Assembly (NCBI GenBank): GCA_017893485.1
Contig: CM030364.1
Location: 40,341,825 to 40,405,824, forward strand
Direction: 5' to 3'
From: Hemerocallis citrina
Lineage: Eukaryota > Streptophyta > Magnoliopsida > Asparagales > Asphodelaceae
Length of the DNA stretch: 64,000 nt
Shown here: positions 1-10,369 of the stretch, piece after piece
Numbering within the stretch: the first letter of the stretch is position 1
Layout: each line of letters starts with the position of its first letter
The notes under the pieces: generated by a model
What the model was told of the DNA's origin: nothing
The model's database searches: none
The model's input: the letters and a program-made list of their open reading frames with translations, nothing else
Program-made: the position numbers and the translations under genes

Positions 1-73
1 TTGATCAGTAATAAAAGAGAAGTTCGGAATGTCGGGAGGGGGGGGGGACATTCTGAACTCATTGTACCCTGAG

Positions 74-291
74 CAGTGGCGGAGCTATGTTGGGGCCCGG
101 GGTGGCCCAGACCCCCCCAAGATTTTAGAAAACCCCTTCAAATTTTTTGAATTTTTTAAAAAACCATCCTTAAATCTATTAAATTTTATCGTTTGGCCCC
201 CCTAAAAGTTATGAAAAAACACCAATATATTTATATAGTCATAGAATTTTTTTTTGGCCCCCCTGGAAAAATTGTTCTGGCTTCGCCCCTG
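74..291. mobile_element. hAT-type MITE
   Basis: A 218-bp element with imperfect terminal inverted repeats: CAGTGGCGGAGC on the left, and GCTTCGCCCCTG on the right, whose complement is CAGGGGCGAAGC. It is flanked by a perfect 8-bp direct repeat ACCCTGAG at 66-73 and 292-299. The interior is A/T-rich with no coding capacity. An 8-bp duplication plus CAG-start ends is the hAT signature. It sits in the RT reading of Tat-1, so it is younger than that element. Confidence 0.9.
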
Positions 292-608
292 ACCCTGAGA
301 AAGCATCCATGAAACTTAAGAGCTCATGACCAGAAGTGGCGTCAATTAGGGCATCGATGCTGGGAAGGGGAAACGGGTCTTTCGAACACGTCTTGTTCAA
401 GTCAGTGAAGTTCATGCGAATTCTCCACTTACCATTGGCCTTTTTACCATTACCGCGTTTGCGAGCCATTCAGAGTAATTGACCTCTTGGATGAACCGTG
501 CTACAAGGAGTTTATCTACTTCATCTTTGATGGCTTGTTGTCGGTCCGGGATAAATTTGCAACGCTTCTGCAGAACTGGCTTGGCTTCAGGAGCTATGCT
601 AAGGTGAT

Positions 609-1040
609 TGTAACGCCCCGCACTCAGCTCATACGCACACATTAACTAAATTCTAGCCACGCCCACCACAGGCTGCCTCAAAAGGGTGTCCGGACGGAAG
701 GTAACCTTTCTCATTGGCTTTCCTAATATATCTGACACTTTCCTCCTATTCCCATCCAATATGGGATTATTTCTCCCTAGGTCAACCGGTCAACATAAAC
801 ACACACACTTCCATCTCATTTATTCCAGCATTCCATAGGAAATCTCATAGGTCCATCACTTTCATCAATTCCCATAGGATCATCCTATAGGTCACCACTA
901 ATTAATGCCTTCTCCACTTTCTTTTTCTTTCCTTCCACGTCACCTTCCAATCCTTCCATTCCTTCCTTATCTTTCTACTACTTATTATATATACTAGTAT
1001 ATATACTATATACTACTCTCTAGAAATACGGGGTCTCACA
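609..1040. mobile_element. solo LTR, 432 bp
   Basis: It starts TGTAACGCCCCG and ends CGGGGTCTCACA (TG...CA, with short inverted ends) and is flanked by a perfect 5-bp duplication GTGAT at 604-608 and 1041-1045. The Tat-1 pol reading stops on one side and resumes on the other. The interior is C/T-rich with a TATATA run near the right end and no ORF. A compact non-autonomous element cannot be excluded, but with no internal domain a solo LTR is the simplest reading. Lineage unassigned. Confidence 0.8.
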
Positions 1041-1849
1041 GTGATGCATGAGTAATTCTTCTGAAATACCGGGCATATCAGCAGCGGTCCAGGCGAACAT
1101 GTCTTGGTTTCCCCTAATGCAATTGACAATCTCTTCCTTGACCTGGTAGGGGGGACTTTGCTCACTTGGAATGTCTTGGTCGGATCCTCCTCGAAAAAGA
1201 TGATCTCTTCTAGCTCGTCCACCGGCTCTGAGATGGCTTGGCTGCTACCTTGGGGGAGCTCTAGCGCTTCAAGACAAAAGACCGGGCCTCTCATTCAAGT
1301 CATATAGAATTTTTGAGCAGTCTCTTGGTTTCCCTTGACTTCTCCCACCCCTGCCGAGATTGGAAACTTCATCTTCATGTGAAAAGCTGATGGCACCGCA
1401 TGAAGTGCAGCTAGGCCGGGTCTACCAAGGATGGCATTGTAGGAAGCTTTCACATCGACGACCATAAAGTCCATGGGCTCGGTTCGGGTTTTTGGGGCTT
1501 TTCCAGTGGTCACATCAAGAGTTATAACTCCCCCGATTGTTACTGACACTCCCGAGAACCCGTGGAGAGTGAAGCCGGCAGGTTTTAGGCAATCTCGGGA
1601 AAGCTTGAGACCTTTGAAGGCTTCCATGAAAAGGATGTTGATAAAACTACCACTGTCGACTAAGATCCGGCGTACTTCGTGGTTGGCCATGTTGAGTAGA
1701 ATGACGAGGGCATCACAGTGGGACATTCGGATGCCTTCTAGGTCCTTGTACGAGAATGTCACCAGAATCCTTAGGCCCTTGGGCGGTGGAAAATTCTGCA
1801 CCGAGTTAACTTCTCGGATGAAGGCCTTACGGGAGGAGTTTGACTCTCA

Positions 1850-3609
1850 ACCTATTGGCCCTCCATGGATGAGGTGGAGGATAGCACTAGGTTCGGAGTC
1901 TTTGGACTCGATGGGTCTTTTAGCTTGCATGATGGATCCCCAAGGTAGAGGAGGGTCAGCTCTGCACTTCTTGACGAACTTGGCCAATTGCCCCAGATGA
2001 ATGAGGGCTTCGATTTCTTCTTTAAGGGCCCAACAATCGTCCATGTCATGGCCGTGATCCCTGTGGAAGCAGCACCACTTGTCTATGTTCATTTTCTTCC
2101 TAGGGGTATTCATCTTCGGGGGAGGTTGGAGCAATCCTTCCTTGTCCACTTCCATAAGGACAACCGAGATGCTGGTATTGAAGGGGGTGAACTTTTCAAA
2201 GCAAGGAGGAGAGCGAAGATGGCCGTTATTATCTTTCTAGAGCTTCTTGGGACCTTATTCATCCGAACCCTTCTATTTGTTCCCAGATTGGTCCTCTTTT
2301 AGATCATGGGGATGCAAGGCCTCTTCAGCCCAAATGTACTTCTCACTCCTCAGCAGGAGTTTTGAGAAGTCCTGAGGAGGATTCTTAGCGAAGGATACCT
2401 TCAGATCAGCATGATTGATGTTGTTTCGGAATGCTGCAAAGGCCACTGATTGGTTGAGAGATGCGATGGACCGAGCTTCGGCAGAAAGCGCCGAACATAG
2501 TCTCTTAGGCACTCGCCTTTCCTTTAACTGAGGGCTAGCAAAGATGCACTCGTTTTCTCAGCTCAGTGGCTGCTGACGAAGTGGGTGAGGAAGAGCTCTT
2601 CAAACTGTTCAAACGAGAAGATAGAGGCTGGGAACAAACGGGAGTACCATTCTCTTGCTGGTCCCTTCAACATGGCCGGGATGGTCTTGCAAAGGAGTGC
2701 ATCTGAGGCTTGATGGATCATCATGAGAGTTTTAAAACTATTGATATGATCGGTCGGGTCTGACTCCCCGTTGTAGGATTCAAAATTAGGCAGCTTGAAG
2801 GTCTCGGGGACGTGGGCTTCCATGATGGCCCTGGAGAAGGGGGTCTGCTCGGCTGAAAATTCTTGGTTCATTGTTCTTCTTCGAGGTTGATTTTGCTAAG
2901 GTGCCTCTCCATCTCTCGAAGGCAGTGCTGGACCGAGTTGTCCCTTTGGTCATATCTAATCGACCCACGGGACTCTCCTTCATGAGGGTGGCATGGCGAG
3001 GGCTAAATGGGCATTGGTCGTGACTTGGAGCAATGTTGAGGGCTTGCAAGATGTCATCTTTGAAGTTTTGGAATTCCGCCCGGGTGACCGGTGCCCCTCC
3101 ATCCCGGTGAACTCTTGGTGTTGATCAGCTCGTTGGGGTGTGGCTTCTTCGTTGATGACGAGGAGGAGACCTCCCCCGCATCCTCGGGGAGGGGGACCTT
3201 CTGAGTCTCGTCCTTTAGGAAGAACGGCCCCTCTGGCTTCTCTGGTGCCCTGGATAAGGGACCTCATCCCGGGCTCGCCTCTCATTCAGGCGGGTTCGGA
3301 AGTCGAACCCTTATTGACGGTTGACGATGACTTGACGGAGATCTCTTGACCCCTGAGGACTATGCGAGGCCATCGAGTCAGTGGAAGGATTGTGGATCGA
3401 TACATGGTCATGGAGAGGGGGCTGCTTTTGACGACTTCGACAGGAGCCCCCGGCGCAGCCCCTCTAGACATGGGGCAAGCCCGTTGGGGCGGCGGCTATT
3501 CAGGTTAAGGTTGCTGACCTTGTTGATCTTGTCGAGGGGGGACATCCTCAGGTGGAGGTGGGGACGAAGAGGGGTGGCTTTTCTCTTTTTTCTTTGGAGG
3601 AATGGCTAA
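1850..3609 (-). pseudogene. Tat-1 gag polyprotein
   Basis: The minus-strand gag begins around 3609, where the expected start codon is degenerate (reading IPPKKK instead of MPPxK). The retrotransposon-gag core lies at 2871-2275 (FKLPNFESYNGESDPTDHI, LKGPAREWYSRL, FEQFEELFLTHFVSS). It ends in the CX2HXDHGHDXXDC knuckle at about 2100-2040, which is typical of the Tat lineage. Frame changes occur near 2980, 2560 and 2270. Gag would form the capsid-like particle and bind genomic RNA. The homologous gags at 46985-48752 and 51143-52930 support the alignment. Confidence 0.85.
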
Positions 3610-3652
3610 AAATTACTTTTACCGGCAAGTATGGTCGGATAGTTTTTCTTGT

Positions 3653-3670
3653 TTTCCACACAGTGCCAAT
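3653..3670 (-). other. Tat-1 primer-binding site
   Basis: Directly inside the 5' LTR, the minus strand reads TTGGCACTGTGTGGAA, equivalent to TTGGCACCGTCTGTGGGAA in the other two Tat elements. The first nine bases, TGGCRCCGT, resemble the complement of the 3' end of plant tRNA-Asp, but the match is short, so the primer tRNA is inferred only. Confidence 0.6.
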
Positions 3671-3671
3671 C

Positions 3672-4307
3672 TGTTGCTGCTAATTTCGGTGTCGGAGCAA
3701 ACATATGATTTTTGAATTCTTCTGAAACCAGTAAAAGCAAACCTGATGACTACTGGCCAGTGTTTGACCTTTCTTAATGCTGCTGCTGACCTGCAAAAAG
3801 TTCGAAACACCGGAATTGATCCCGACGACGAACCCTCCGATGCTCAAATCAGTAATCTGAAAGATTATGAAAGGGCTTTTGTGTAGAAAAAATACTGATT
3901 TCCTTTTTTATGGTAGGGGTAGAGGGATATTTATAGTCGCCTTGGGGATCAGTTCAAGATAATGATTTATCTCTACTTTTCGGTGTTTTTGGATTGAATC
4001 AGTTATCTCTTGTCTATGAAGAGATAAGAGTAGTTGAGGGGATTTGAGTTTTAAACTCTCCCTTAGATAAGATGTGGTTTTTTAACTGTCTCTTATAGAT
4101 AATCATGAGTTAAATCATTTTTAAATAATCTGGACTCATTTGTATGGGGTTGTTATGGAAACCCAATAAGACAGATCCGCTGTCGGGTTATTGGGCTTGA
4201 AAGATGCCCAATTTCCATTAATGGACCCGTTTATACTCGAAATTACCGTTTTACCCCTGAGAGCTTTAAGATTCGTGCCCGATTTAGTTCTATTTTTACC
4301 CATATCA
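3672..4307 (-). repeat. Tat-1 5' LTR (636 bp)
   Basis: In element orientation it begins TGATATGGGTAAAAAT at 4307 and ends AGCAGCAACA at 3672. It shares blocks with the LTRs at 40747-41366, 48825-49444, 50494-51069 and 63075-63475, including a conserved 'AATCTTAAAGCTC' block in U3 and a 'CCGACGAACCCTCCGATGC'-like block near the R/U5 end. A 'TATTTATAG' TATA box lies at about 3930-3938. Confidence 0.9.
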
Positions 4308-5307
4308 GTTCTTATTCTCAAAGACCCTTTTACTTGGACTGGAATTAATTATATGGCTCTGTTTTATCTGTTCTTTCCTTTTTAGAAGTGCCTTTTACTA
4401 TTGAAGAAATTAAAAATATTGTTTTTGATATGAAAAGTGATTTCTCTCATGAACCTGGTGGCTTTCCCTCATTTCCCTTTTAGAAATTTTGGGATTTCTT
4501 AAAAGATGATTTACATGGTATGTTTCAAAATCTTTTCAATTGTATTTTCTCTTTTGATAGAATTAACTATGCTCACATTGTTTTAATTCCTAAAGTCATT
4601 GGAGCAAATAGAGTTTCTTCTTTCAGACCTATTAGTCTTTTAAATGTGTCATTCAAAATTGTTATGAAAGTACTAGCTACTAGGCTTAGTAAGGTTATCT
4701 CTCATTTAATAGATACAGTCAATCATGATTTATTAAAGATAGATACATTCTTGACATAGCTAGTGCTCAAGAGATTATCTTTGAATGTCATAAATCACAC
4801 TATGAGCATATTTTGTTAAAGATTGATTTTGAGAAAGCTTATGATAAGTTGGATTGACCATTTTTATTTGATATTCTTCCTCGTGGATGTTTTGGTGTTA
4901 AATAGATATTTTGAATTAAATCCAGTCTTTTCGCTGGTACATCTTCTGTTATTATTAATGGCATAGAAGGTAACAAGTTTAAATGCAAAAGAGGTCTTCA
5001 AGGTGGCCTTATATCTTCTTTGTTATTTGCTTTGGCTGATGTCTTTAGTGAAATGCTTCATAAAGCATGAGATAATGGTGTTATTAAATGTCTTGGTGTT
5101 TTTAATGGTTTTAAAGGTAATTTAAATCTTCAGTATGCTTATGATACTATCATTTTTCCTAAACCTACTGGTATCACTCTTCGTAGTTTGAAACTTCTCC
5201 TTTATCTTTTTGAAAGCATTTTTGGTATGAATATTTTTTTTTCTAAAACCTCTGTTAGTTGGTTTAGTGGTTCTAATAGTAGACAAGTAGAGATGGCTAA
5301 TTTTTTT
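4308..5307 (+). pseudogene. LINE A, ORF2 RT part (5' fragment)
   Basis: Degenerate L1-type (non-LTR) reverse transcriptase on the plus strand. Recognisable pieces are IVLIPKV then RPISLLNVSFKIVMKVLATR (about 4570-4690), LLKIDFEKAYDKLD (about 4815-4855), GLQGGLISSLLFALA (about 4993-5040), LQYAYDTIIF at the YADD site (about 5130-5160) and a downstream FGMNIFFSKT segment. Several stops and a D-to-Y change at YADD show it is dead. The fragment is bounded on the left by the Tat-1 LTR and on the right by a TRIM-like element, after which the reading continues at 8846. It is A/T-richer and clearly a different family from LINEs B and D. Confidence 0.85.
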
Positions 5308-5453
5308 TGTTAGATGTGAGATATTATATTACTCAGTTTAGTCGCATATCGAACTAGTTTAATCTTTACTTCTCTGATACATATAAAAGACATTGTACTC
5401 AGTTATAATCAACATAAAAATCCAATAATCTTATCTCAATCTCTCTGTTAACC
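5308..5453 (+). repeat. TRIM-like element, left LTR
   Basis: About 146 bp, matching 8683-8845 over the TGTTAGATGTG start, the 'ACTCAGTTTAGTC' block and the 'AGTTATAATCAAC' block. The right boundary is approximate because the last 20 bases differ from the other copy. Confidence 0.7.
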
Positions 5454-5963
5454 TTTATCAGAGCCTCTACTTCTATAAGGCTTATACTATTTTTCTCCTC
5501 GTCATCGAGGTGGACTAGTTCCCGCCTTCATCGGAATCACTCCACCTCTCGTCGCCGACATCCCTTTCTGGATCCCAATCAAATCCCAAATTCTCCAAAT
5601 CAATCCATAATCCTAAATTCTTCTAATCATATCCTTAACTCCCTAATCAAACCTCCTTCCCTAACCTAACTAGCCAAAAACCACCTTATCCACTACTCCA
5701 TCTTCCCAAACTTCATCTCTTTCATTCCCTCACCCACCAACAACTTCGAACCCCATCAAAACCCGTACTCCACTTTATCCCGATCACCAACACTTATCAT
5801 TAAGGGTGGTATTCGAGCCTAGTGGGCCGGGACGGGTCGAAACCCCGCGGGTTTTGACCCGGGCCAGGCTTTCGCGGGCCAGGCTAGAAGAAGTGGCGGG
5901 CCGGGCCAGGCTGGGCCTCGGCGAGGAAATGCCGGCCCAGACCTGGCCCCTGGCCCCTGGCTG

Positions 5964-5965
<2 letters not shown>

Positions 5966-6031
<66 letters not shown>
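5966..6031. repeat. (AT)n microsatellite
   Basis: About 33 uninterrupted AT dinucleotides at the edge of the hAT subterminal G/C-rich region. It creates a spurious YIYIYI ORF on the plus strand. Confidence 0.98.
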
Positions 6032-6032
<1 letters not shown>

Positions 6033-6405
6033 CAAAAACAAAGAAGAATGAAAATTGTTAAGAATTGTCATGAACATATAGATAAAAGAGATAGTCATAA
6101 ATTAAATTGTTTTTATGAATTACAAAGTTTAATATATAATCAAATATATTAGTAACATTTCATGCAAATTTTATCAAATTACAATATGAGGGGAACATTT
6201 GTATTTAGAGATAGAGATGACCTCCATTTAGATTGAAGAGAAGGCAGTGGACTATTATCGTGCACTTCTACTTAACCTAAATATAGAATCTCATCCCGTT
6301 AAATTTTCCCAATTATTTGCAATACATTATCCAAACTTTATTGTACTAAATGTTCATTCGTCGCTACTTGTTGAGCCATTGTGTGCTTCATGTAAATATT
6401 TGGTC

Positions 6406-7320
6406 CTATCTTCCGCTTTCATCCAATCTTCGGTGCATACTAACATCTCCAAATTCTTTAATGTCATTCGGGCTCATAACCCATCCACCAAGAGAAAAAT
6501 CACTTTTCGATGCAACGGTTGTCGCCGGTATAGTTAGAAAATCTTTAGCCATACGAGAAAGAATCGTAAAAATATTTGCATTGGTTTTCCAAAAATAAAA
6601 CACATCTACTACATCATCAATGAGAGGTTGTGCATTATACCAATTCAACTCATTTGGTGAATTGGTTCTTTGTTTTTTTATTTTGAGAGATTTAAAACAC
6701 TACTAATTGCAAGACCCTTTCTCTTTGATAATATAGAAGATGAAGAAGAATTAACATTTTGTGTTTGTCTAGTGTTAGATGAATAAAGTCTATCGTAACT
6801 ATCATATAAACTAGTTAAAACATGCTCAAAATTTGTAGTGAAAACAACATGATCAAAATCTTGTATTTCATTGTGTGGAGCATAAGTATAAAAAATCTCA
6901 ATTAAATTTTTTGTGCCCTCTAACTTAATCATGAGATTCATTACACTAGCAACACAATATAACATAGGATGTGGATGAAAATATATTAAAATTTTAATAT
7001 AAGTGGCATAAACCATTTCCCCAATAAAATGGTCATTTATCAAATCTTTAATTGTTGTCATTATAGTGATAATTACAAGTAAAATACCACTAGATGTAGA
7101 TGTATATGTTTTTGAAAATTATAAAATAGCATCTTTAAAAGGTTCTAAAAAATGATACAAACTATGGCAAAAAACCAAAATCATCATCTAACATACAATC
7201 TTGCATACCCATTGCAACACAAAATTCTCTAAGATTAATACGATAATGAAGAACAACACCTAATAAATCATAAGTAGAATTCCAACGATGTCAACATCTT
7301 TAGGAAAACGTTTAAATACA
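6406..7320 (-). pseudogene. hAT transposase, C-terminal remnant
   Basis: On the minus strand three family hallmarks appear in the right order: RWNSTYDL (7287-7264); a middle segment with FIGEMVYATYIKILIYFHPH and KLEGTKNLIEIFY (7030-6880); and the hAT dimerisation domain with LSRMAKDFLTIPATTVASKS (about 6565-6500) followed by SLGGWV. The family acts as a cut-and-paste DDE transposase; the dimerisation domain normally closes the protein. Stop codons and frameshifts lie between the segments, so no functional protein is expected. Confidence 0.8.
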
Positions 7321-8682
7321 ATTCCCCTAAGTTAACACCAATCATGAAAAGCTTGATATATTGGACTGAGGTTGTATAAAATTCTCCTAAGAATGAAATG
7401 AGGTTGTATATATAGAATATGCATTTTTTGAATTTTTCAAAATACCCCCCCAAAACTAGCTAGTATAGATTCGTTGGGGGGTATTTTAGTAATTACACAA
7501 ATACAATATTTTTTTTAAAATCTAGAAAAAGAAACAAGAAATCCAACGATCGGCCCGCGGGCCGACCTGGTCCGGTTCAACCCGGTCCCTGGTTTGAGCG
7601 AGCCAGGCCAAATTCGGGTTTTTTGGGTTTTTGGGTTTTTTGGGGGACCGGACCGGTTTGTTGGGAAGGGTTGGTCCCGGTTCAACCCGAATTTGGGCGG
7701 GCCGGGCAGGGCCGGTCCTGGGCTAGCCTGGCCCTAATGCCACATCTACATATCACCGTTACCATCATCCAGTATCATCGTCATCTCAAACCCATACCTA
7801 GACCTCCTCTTTGACCTTGTTGTCACCTCCACTGAACAACACATCCAACTGCCTCATCTTCCCGATGCCTCAACATCCGTGAACGTCTGCTTACCTTCCC
7901 GATGTCAACATCCGCGAACGTCCACTTACCTTCCCGACGTCAACATCCAGTCGACGTCCCTTCCCTTCCCAAACTCAACTCCGGTGTACTCAACTACGAC
8001 ATCAACAACAGTACTTGTGTTTCTCCATGGAATCCCAACATAACTCCCCATCTCCCTCCTCCCACCTTCCGTTGACCCATCTCCGTCCTCCCACCTTCCG
8101 TCAATGCCCTCCCACTTCCGCATCTAGATCTCAATTCAAACTCACACTTGTTAATCCATCATGAGTTTGAGAGGGGGAGACCCCAACATCATCCCAGTTC
8201 CCGACGGATTCAATCTCGACGTCATTTTGGCATCCTTCCCGTCCACTGAGGCCATCTCGAATTACTACCACTACTACTTCTACTTCTTCCCACCGAAGAG
8301 TACTACTTATACTACTTCCCATCAAAGAGCACTACTTCTACTACTCCTGCCGAAGAGCACTGCTGCGCCACCGTGTGCCGTCCTAGATCCAAGAGCCGGA
8401 TCATCCCTGCGCTACCGAGCATATTCCCTGCGTCACTGTGCGTTGTCCCAGATGCAAGAGTCGGATCGTCCCTGCACCATCGAGAGCCATCTATGCACCA
8501 TCATGCGCCATCCCTTGAACCATTGGGCGCCGTCCCATGCGTCATCGCTAAGTGCCATCCCTACATCACCATGCCCCATCACCGAGCACTGTCCCTGCAC
8601 TGCCGTGTGTTGTCCTTGTCACATGAATATCGTCAATATTGCAAAATTATGTTGCTCGAACCAACTTGAGTTTGAGATAGGG

Positions 8683-8845
8683 TGTTAGATGTGGGATATT
8701 ATTACTCAGTTTAGTCCCGTATCGAATGATGCATTCGTTTAATCTTTACTTCTCTCTAATATATAGAAGATATTGTACATAGTTATAATCAACTCAAAAA
8801 TCCAAGAATTCAATACAGTATTATTTTCTATCTCTGAATCTAACA
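8683..8845 (+). repeat. TRIM-like element, right LTR
   Basis: 163 bp, TGTTAGATGTGGG...CTAACA, matching the left copy at 5308-5453. It is followed by the TTTTT duplication and the resumed LINE A reading. Confidence 0.75.
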
Positions 8846-10290
8846 TTTTTAATTGTAAAATAGCTTCCTTTTACTTTGGCATTCCTTTGAAATGGGGTAA
8901 AATCCACAAAGAAGATTGAGATTCTATGATTGATAAGATTGAATCTAGATTGAGCTTTAGGGGAATGACTATGGAAAGTATTGAAACAAGATGGTATTTG
9001 TTGGATTAGAATGGTTAAACACAAGTATCATAGAAGAAGAAAAGTGTGGGATTTACATACCAAATTGTCTATTCAATCCTCTTCTTTCTAGAAAGGCATT
9101 TGGAAAGCTTCACAACCTTTTAAATGTGGTTTATAGAAAATCTATGGCACTGGTGATACAGTTAGATTTTGGACTAATCTTTGAATTAGTAGTAATAAGC
9201 TTGCCATATTATTTCCTTCATTATATGCTTTAACTTCTGATCCTAACACTATTGTTGCCTCCTTGTTAGTTATTCATAATAATTTCAGAGACTAGAATAT
9301 TAAATTTAAATTCTTTGTTATTCTCGATGCTTATTAATGGCAAACTACAGATGATGCAAAATGGAGATGGTCTAGCATCACACTTACGTTGTTAAATCCT
9401 TCTATACTTTTCTGAACAATGGTGTTCTTGTTTCACCATTCTATAAATACATCTGGCAAAATATTGCTCATCTTAAAGCTAGAATTTTAGTATGGTTAGT
9501 TGTGAATGATAAATTGCTTGCTGCTGACAATCTCAACAAGTGGAATTTAGCATTTGGTCAAAATTGCATTTTTGTAATGGTCATTATGAAACAACTGGTC
9601 ATTTGTTTATTCATTGTCCTTTTATTCAACCTTTATGGTGCTTATGCAGATCTGCTTGAACTGTGTGAGGGAAGCCTGGTACTATGATTTCTAGGTGGAG
9701 TACTTGGAGAAGGAGAAGAATTAAATCCTCTATTCGACTTACATGGGATCTTACTATGATGATTATTATCTGGATTATTTAGAAAGAGATGAGTAGTAGA
9801 ATCTTCACAAAGAATCACATTTTAGTGAGAAATTGATGGAAGATTTCCTTTATTATACACATTTATGGTGAAATATTATCCCAACTTACTAAGAGGAACA
9901 TTTTGAAGTTATCAGCTCTTGATAATTTTAGTAGTGTCATTAGTCCAGCAAGGTTTTCATGTATAATATTTTTATTTAATATCTGCACTCACTTATTTCC
10001 TTGTTATACAGATGTCATAATGATTGATTAATATCATGATTTCATCTGTCCACTTTTGGATATTTTACTAGCTGCTAATAGCTGAATGGTGGGTCTTCTC
10101 TACAAGAAACTGGAGGGTCCTGAAGATGTGTTGAAATCACTTTGTTGCAGCGATATCTGAAATACTTCCTGAAGCTGTGAAGTTTTTAATTTCTACTGTT
10201 TGAGAGAGCTCAATCCTTTTGGTTTTATTCAGAGATCTTTTTAACAAACTTTGGTTCCAAACTTGTTGGATGTTGTTTTCAATGTTTCCG
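8846..10290 (+). pseudogene. LINE A, ORF2 C-terminal part and 3' region
   Basis: This continues the LINE broken at 5307: NCKIASFYFGIPLKWGKI is the typical post-RT segment (LGLPLG-type). About 9470-9690 reads as a zf-RVT domain (ILVWLVVNDKLLAADNL, a Cys pair, HLFIHCPF, PLWC), which in plant L1 elements closes ORF2. Many stops are present. The downstream A/T-rich sequence to about 10290 is taken as the LINE 3' region; its exact end, poly-A and TSD are not resolved. Confidence 0.75.
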
Positions 10291-10369
10291 AAACTTCTAC
10301 CATGGTATCAGTCTTTGTAAGATGCCTGGTTCTATTTTGTACTGCTTTTATGGTTAATACATTTTGCTG

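Larger units (their letters stand above)
1..1849 (-). pseudogene. Tat-1 protease and N-terminal RT (pol fragment)
   Basis: The minus-strand reading 1801-1295 holds a retroviral-type aspartic protease: the catalytic motif ILVDSGS is followed by the hydrophobic MDFMVVD and ILGRPG segments typical of Tat proteases. A linker with the PVDELEEI motif (1294-1041) follows, then the RT N-terminus after the solo LTR insertion (608-300: QKRCKFIPDRQQAIKDEVDK, FTDLNKTCSKDPFPLPSID, LLSFMDAFSG). A MITE breaks RT at 74-291, and the frame continues leftward to the window edge. It would process the polyprotein and copy element RNA in cytoplasmic virus-like particles. Stops and insertions make it non-functional. 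Confidence 0.85.
1..4307 (-). mobile_element. Tat-lineage Ty3/gypsy retrotransposon (Tat-1), 5' part
   Basis: Read on the minus strand, this shows a 5' LTR (4307-3672), a primer-binding region, gag, protease and the start of reverse transcriptase, running off the left edge of the window. The gag, the CX2H-type knuckle and the RT N-terminus align by eye with the plus-strand element at 50494-63475, and the LTRs share their outer sequence (TGATATGG start). The element sits inside a LINE, whose reading begins at 4308. Two later insertions, a hAT MITE and a solo LTR, interrupt its pol. The left end and TSD lie outside the window. Confidence 0.9.
5806..7735 (-). mobile_element. decayed hAT transposon
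   Basis: A 1.9-kb block bounded on both sides by G/C-rich subterminal sequence rich in GGGCCGGG and GGCCAGGC motifs (about 5806-5965 and 7550-7735), a common hAT terminal architecture. On the minus strand it encodes the C-terminal half of a hAT transposase. The N-terminal BED finger and first catalytic part are missing, so this is an internally deleted copy. I could not identify a convincing 8-bp duplication, so the exact ends are uncertain. It lies inside the TRIM-like element. Confidence 0.75.
5308..8845 (+). mobile_element. TRIM-like LTR element with nested hAT
   Basis: Short direct terminal repeats, 5308 to about 5453 and 8683-8845, start TGTTAGATGTG; the 3' copy ends CTAACA. The flanks carry TTTTT at 5303-5307 and at 8846-8850, and the LINE A reading resumes exactly across the element (MANF before, NCKIASF after). 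Just inside the left LTR, TTTATCAGAGCC resembles the initiator-tRNA-Met primer site TGGTATCAGAGCC. GAGTTTGAGATAGGG immediately before the right LTR is a plausible polypurine tract. Without the hAT insertion the element would be about 1.6 kb with no gag or pol, fitting a TRIM. The TTTTT duplication is low-complexity, so weaker evidence than the reading-frame continuity. Confidence 0.75.

Noticed and set aside
5806..6051. ORF ending in a YIYIYI run
   Set aside because: Translation of the hAT subterminal repeats and the AT microsatellite.
5806..7735. 8-bp target duplication for the hAT element
   Set aside because: Candidate flanks (CTTATCAT and TGCCACAT) do not match well enough to claim.
8161..8688. 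175-codon plus-strand ORF
   Set aside because: Low-complexity Ser/His/Cys-rich reading of the C/T-rich TRIM interior; another frame is equally open and no family is recognised.
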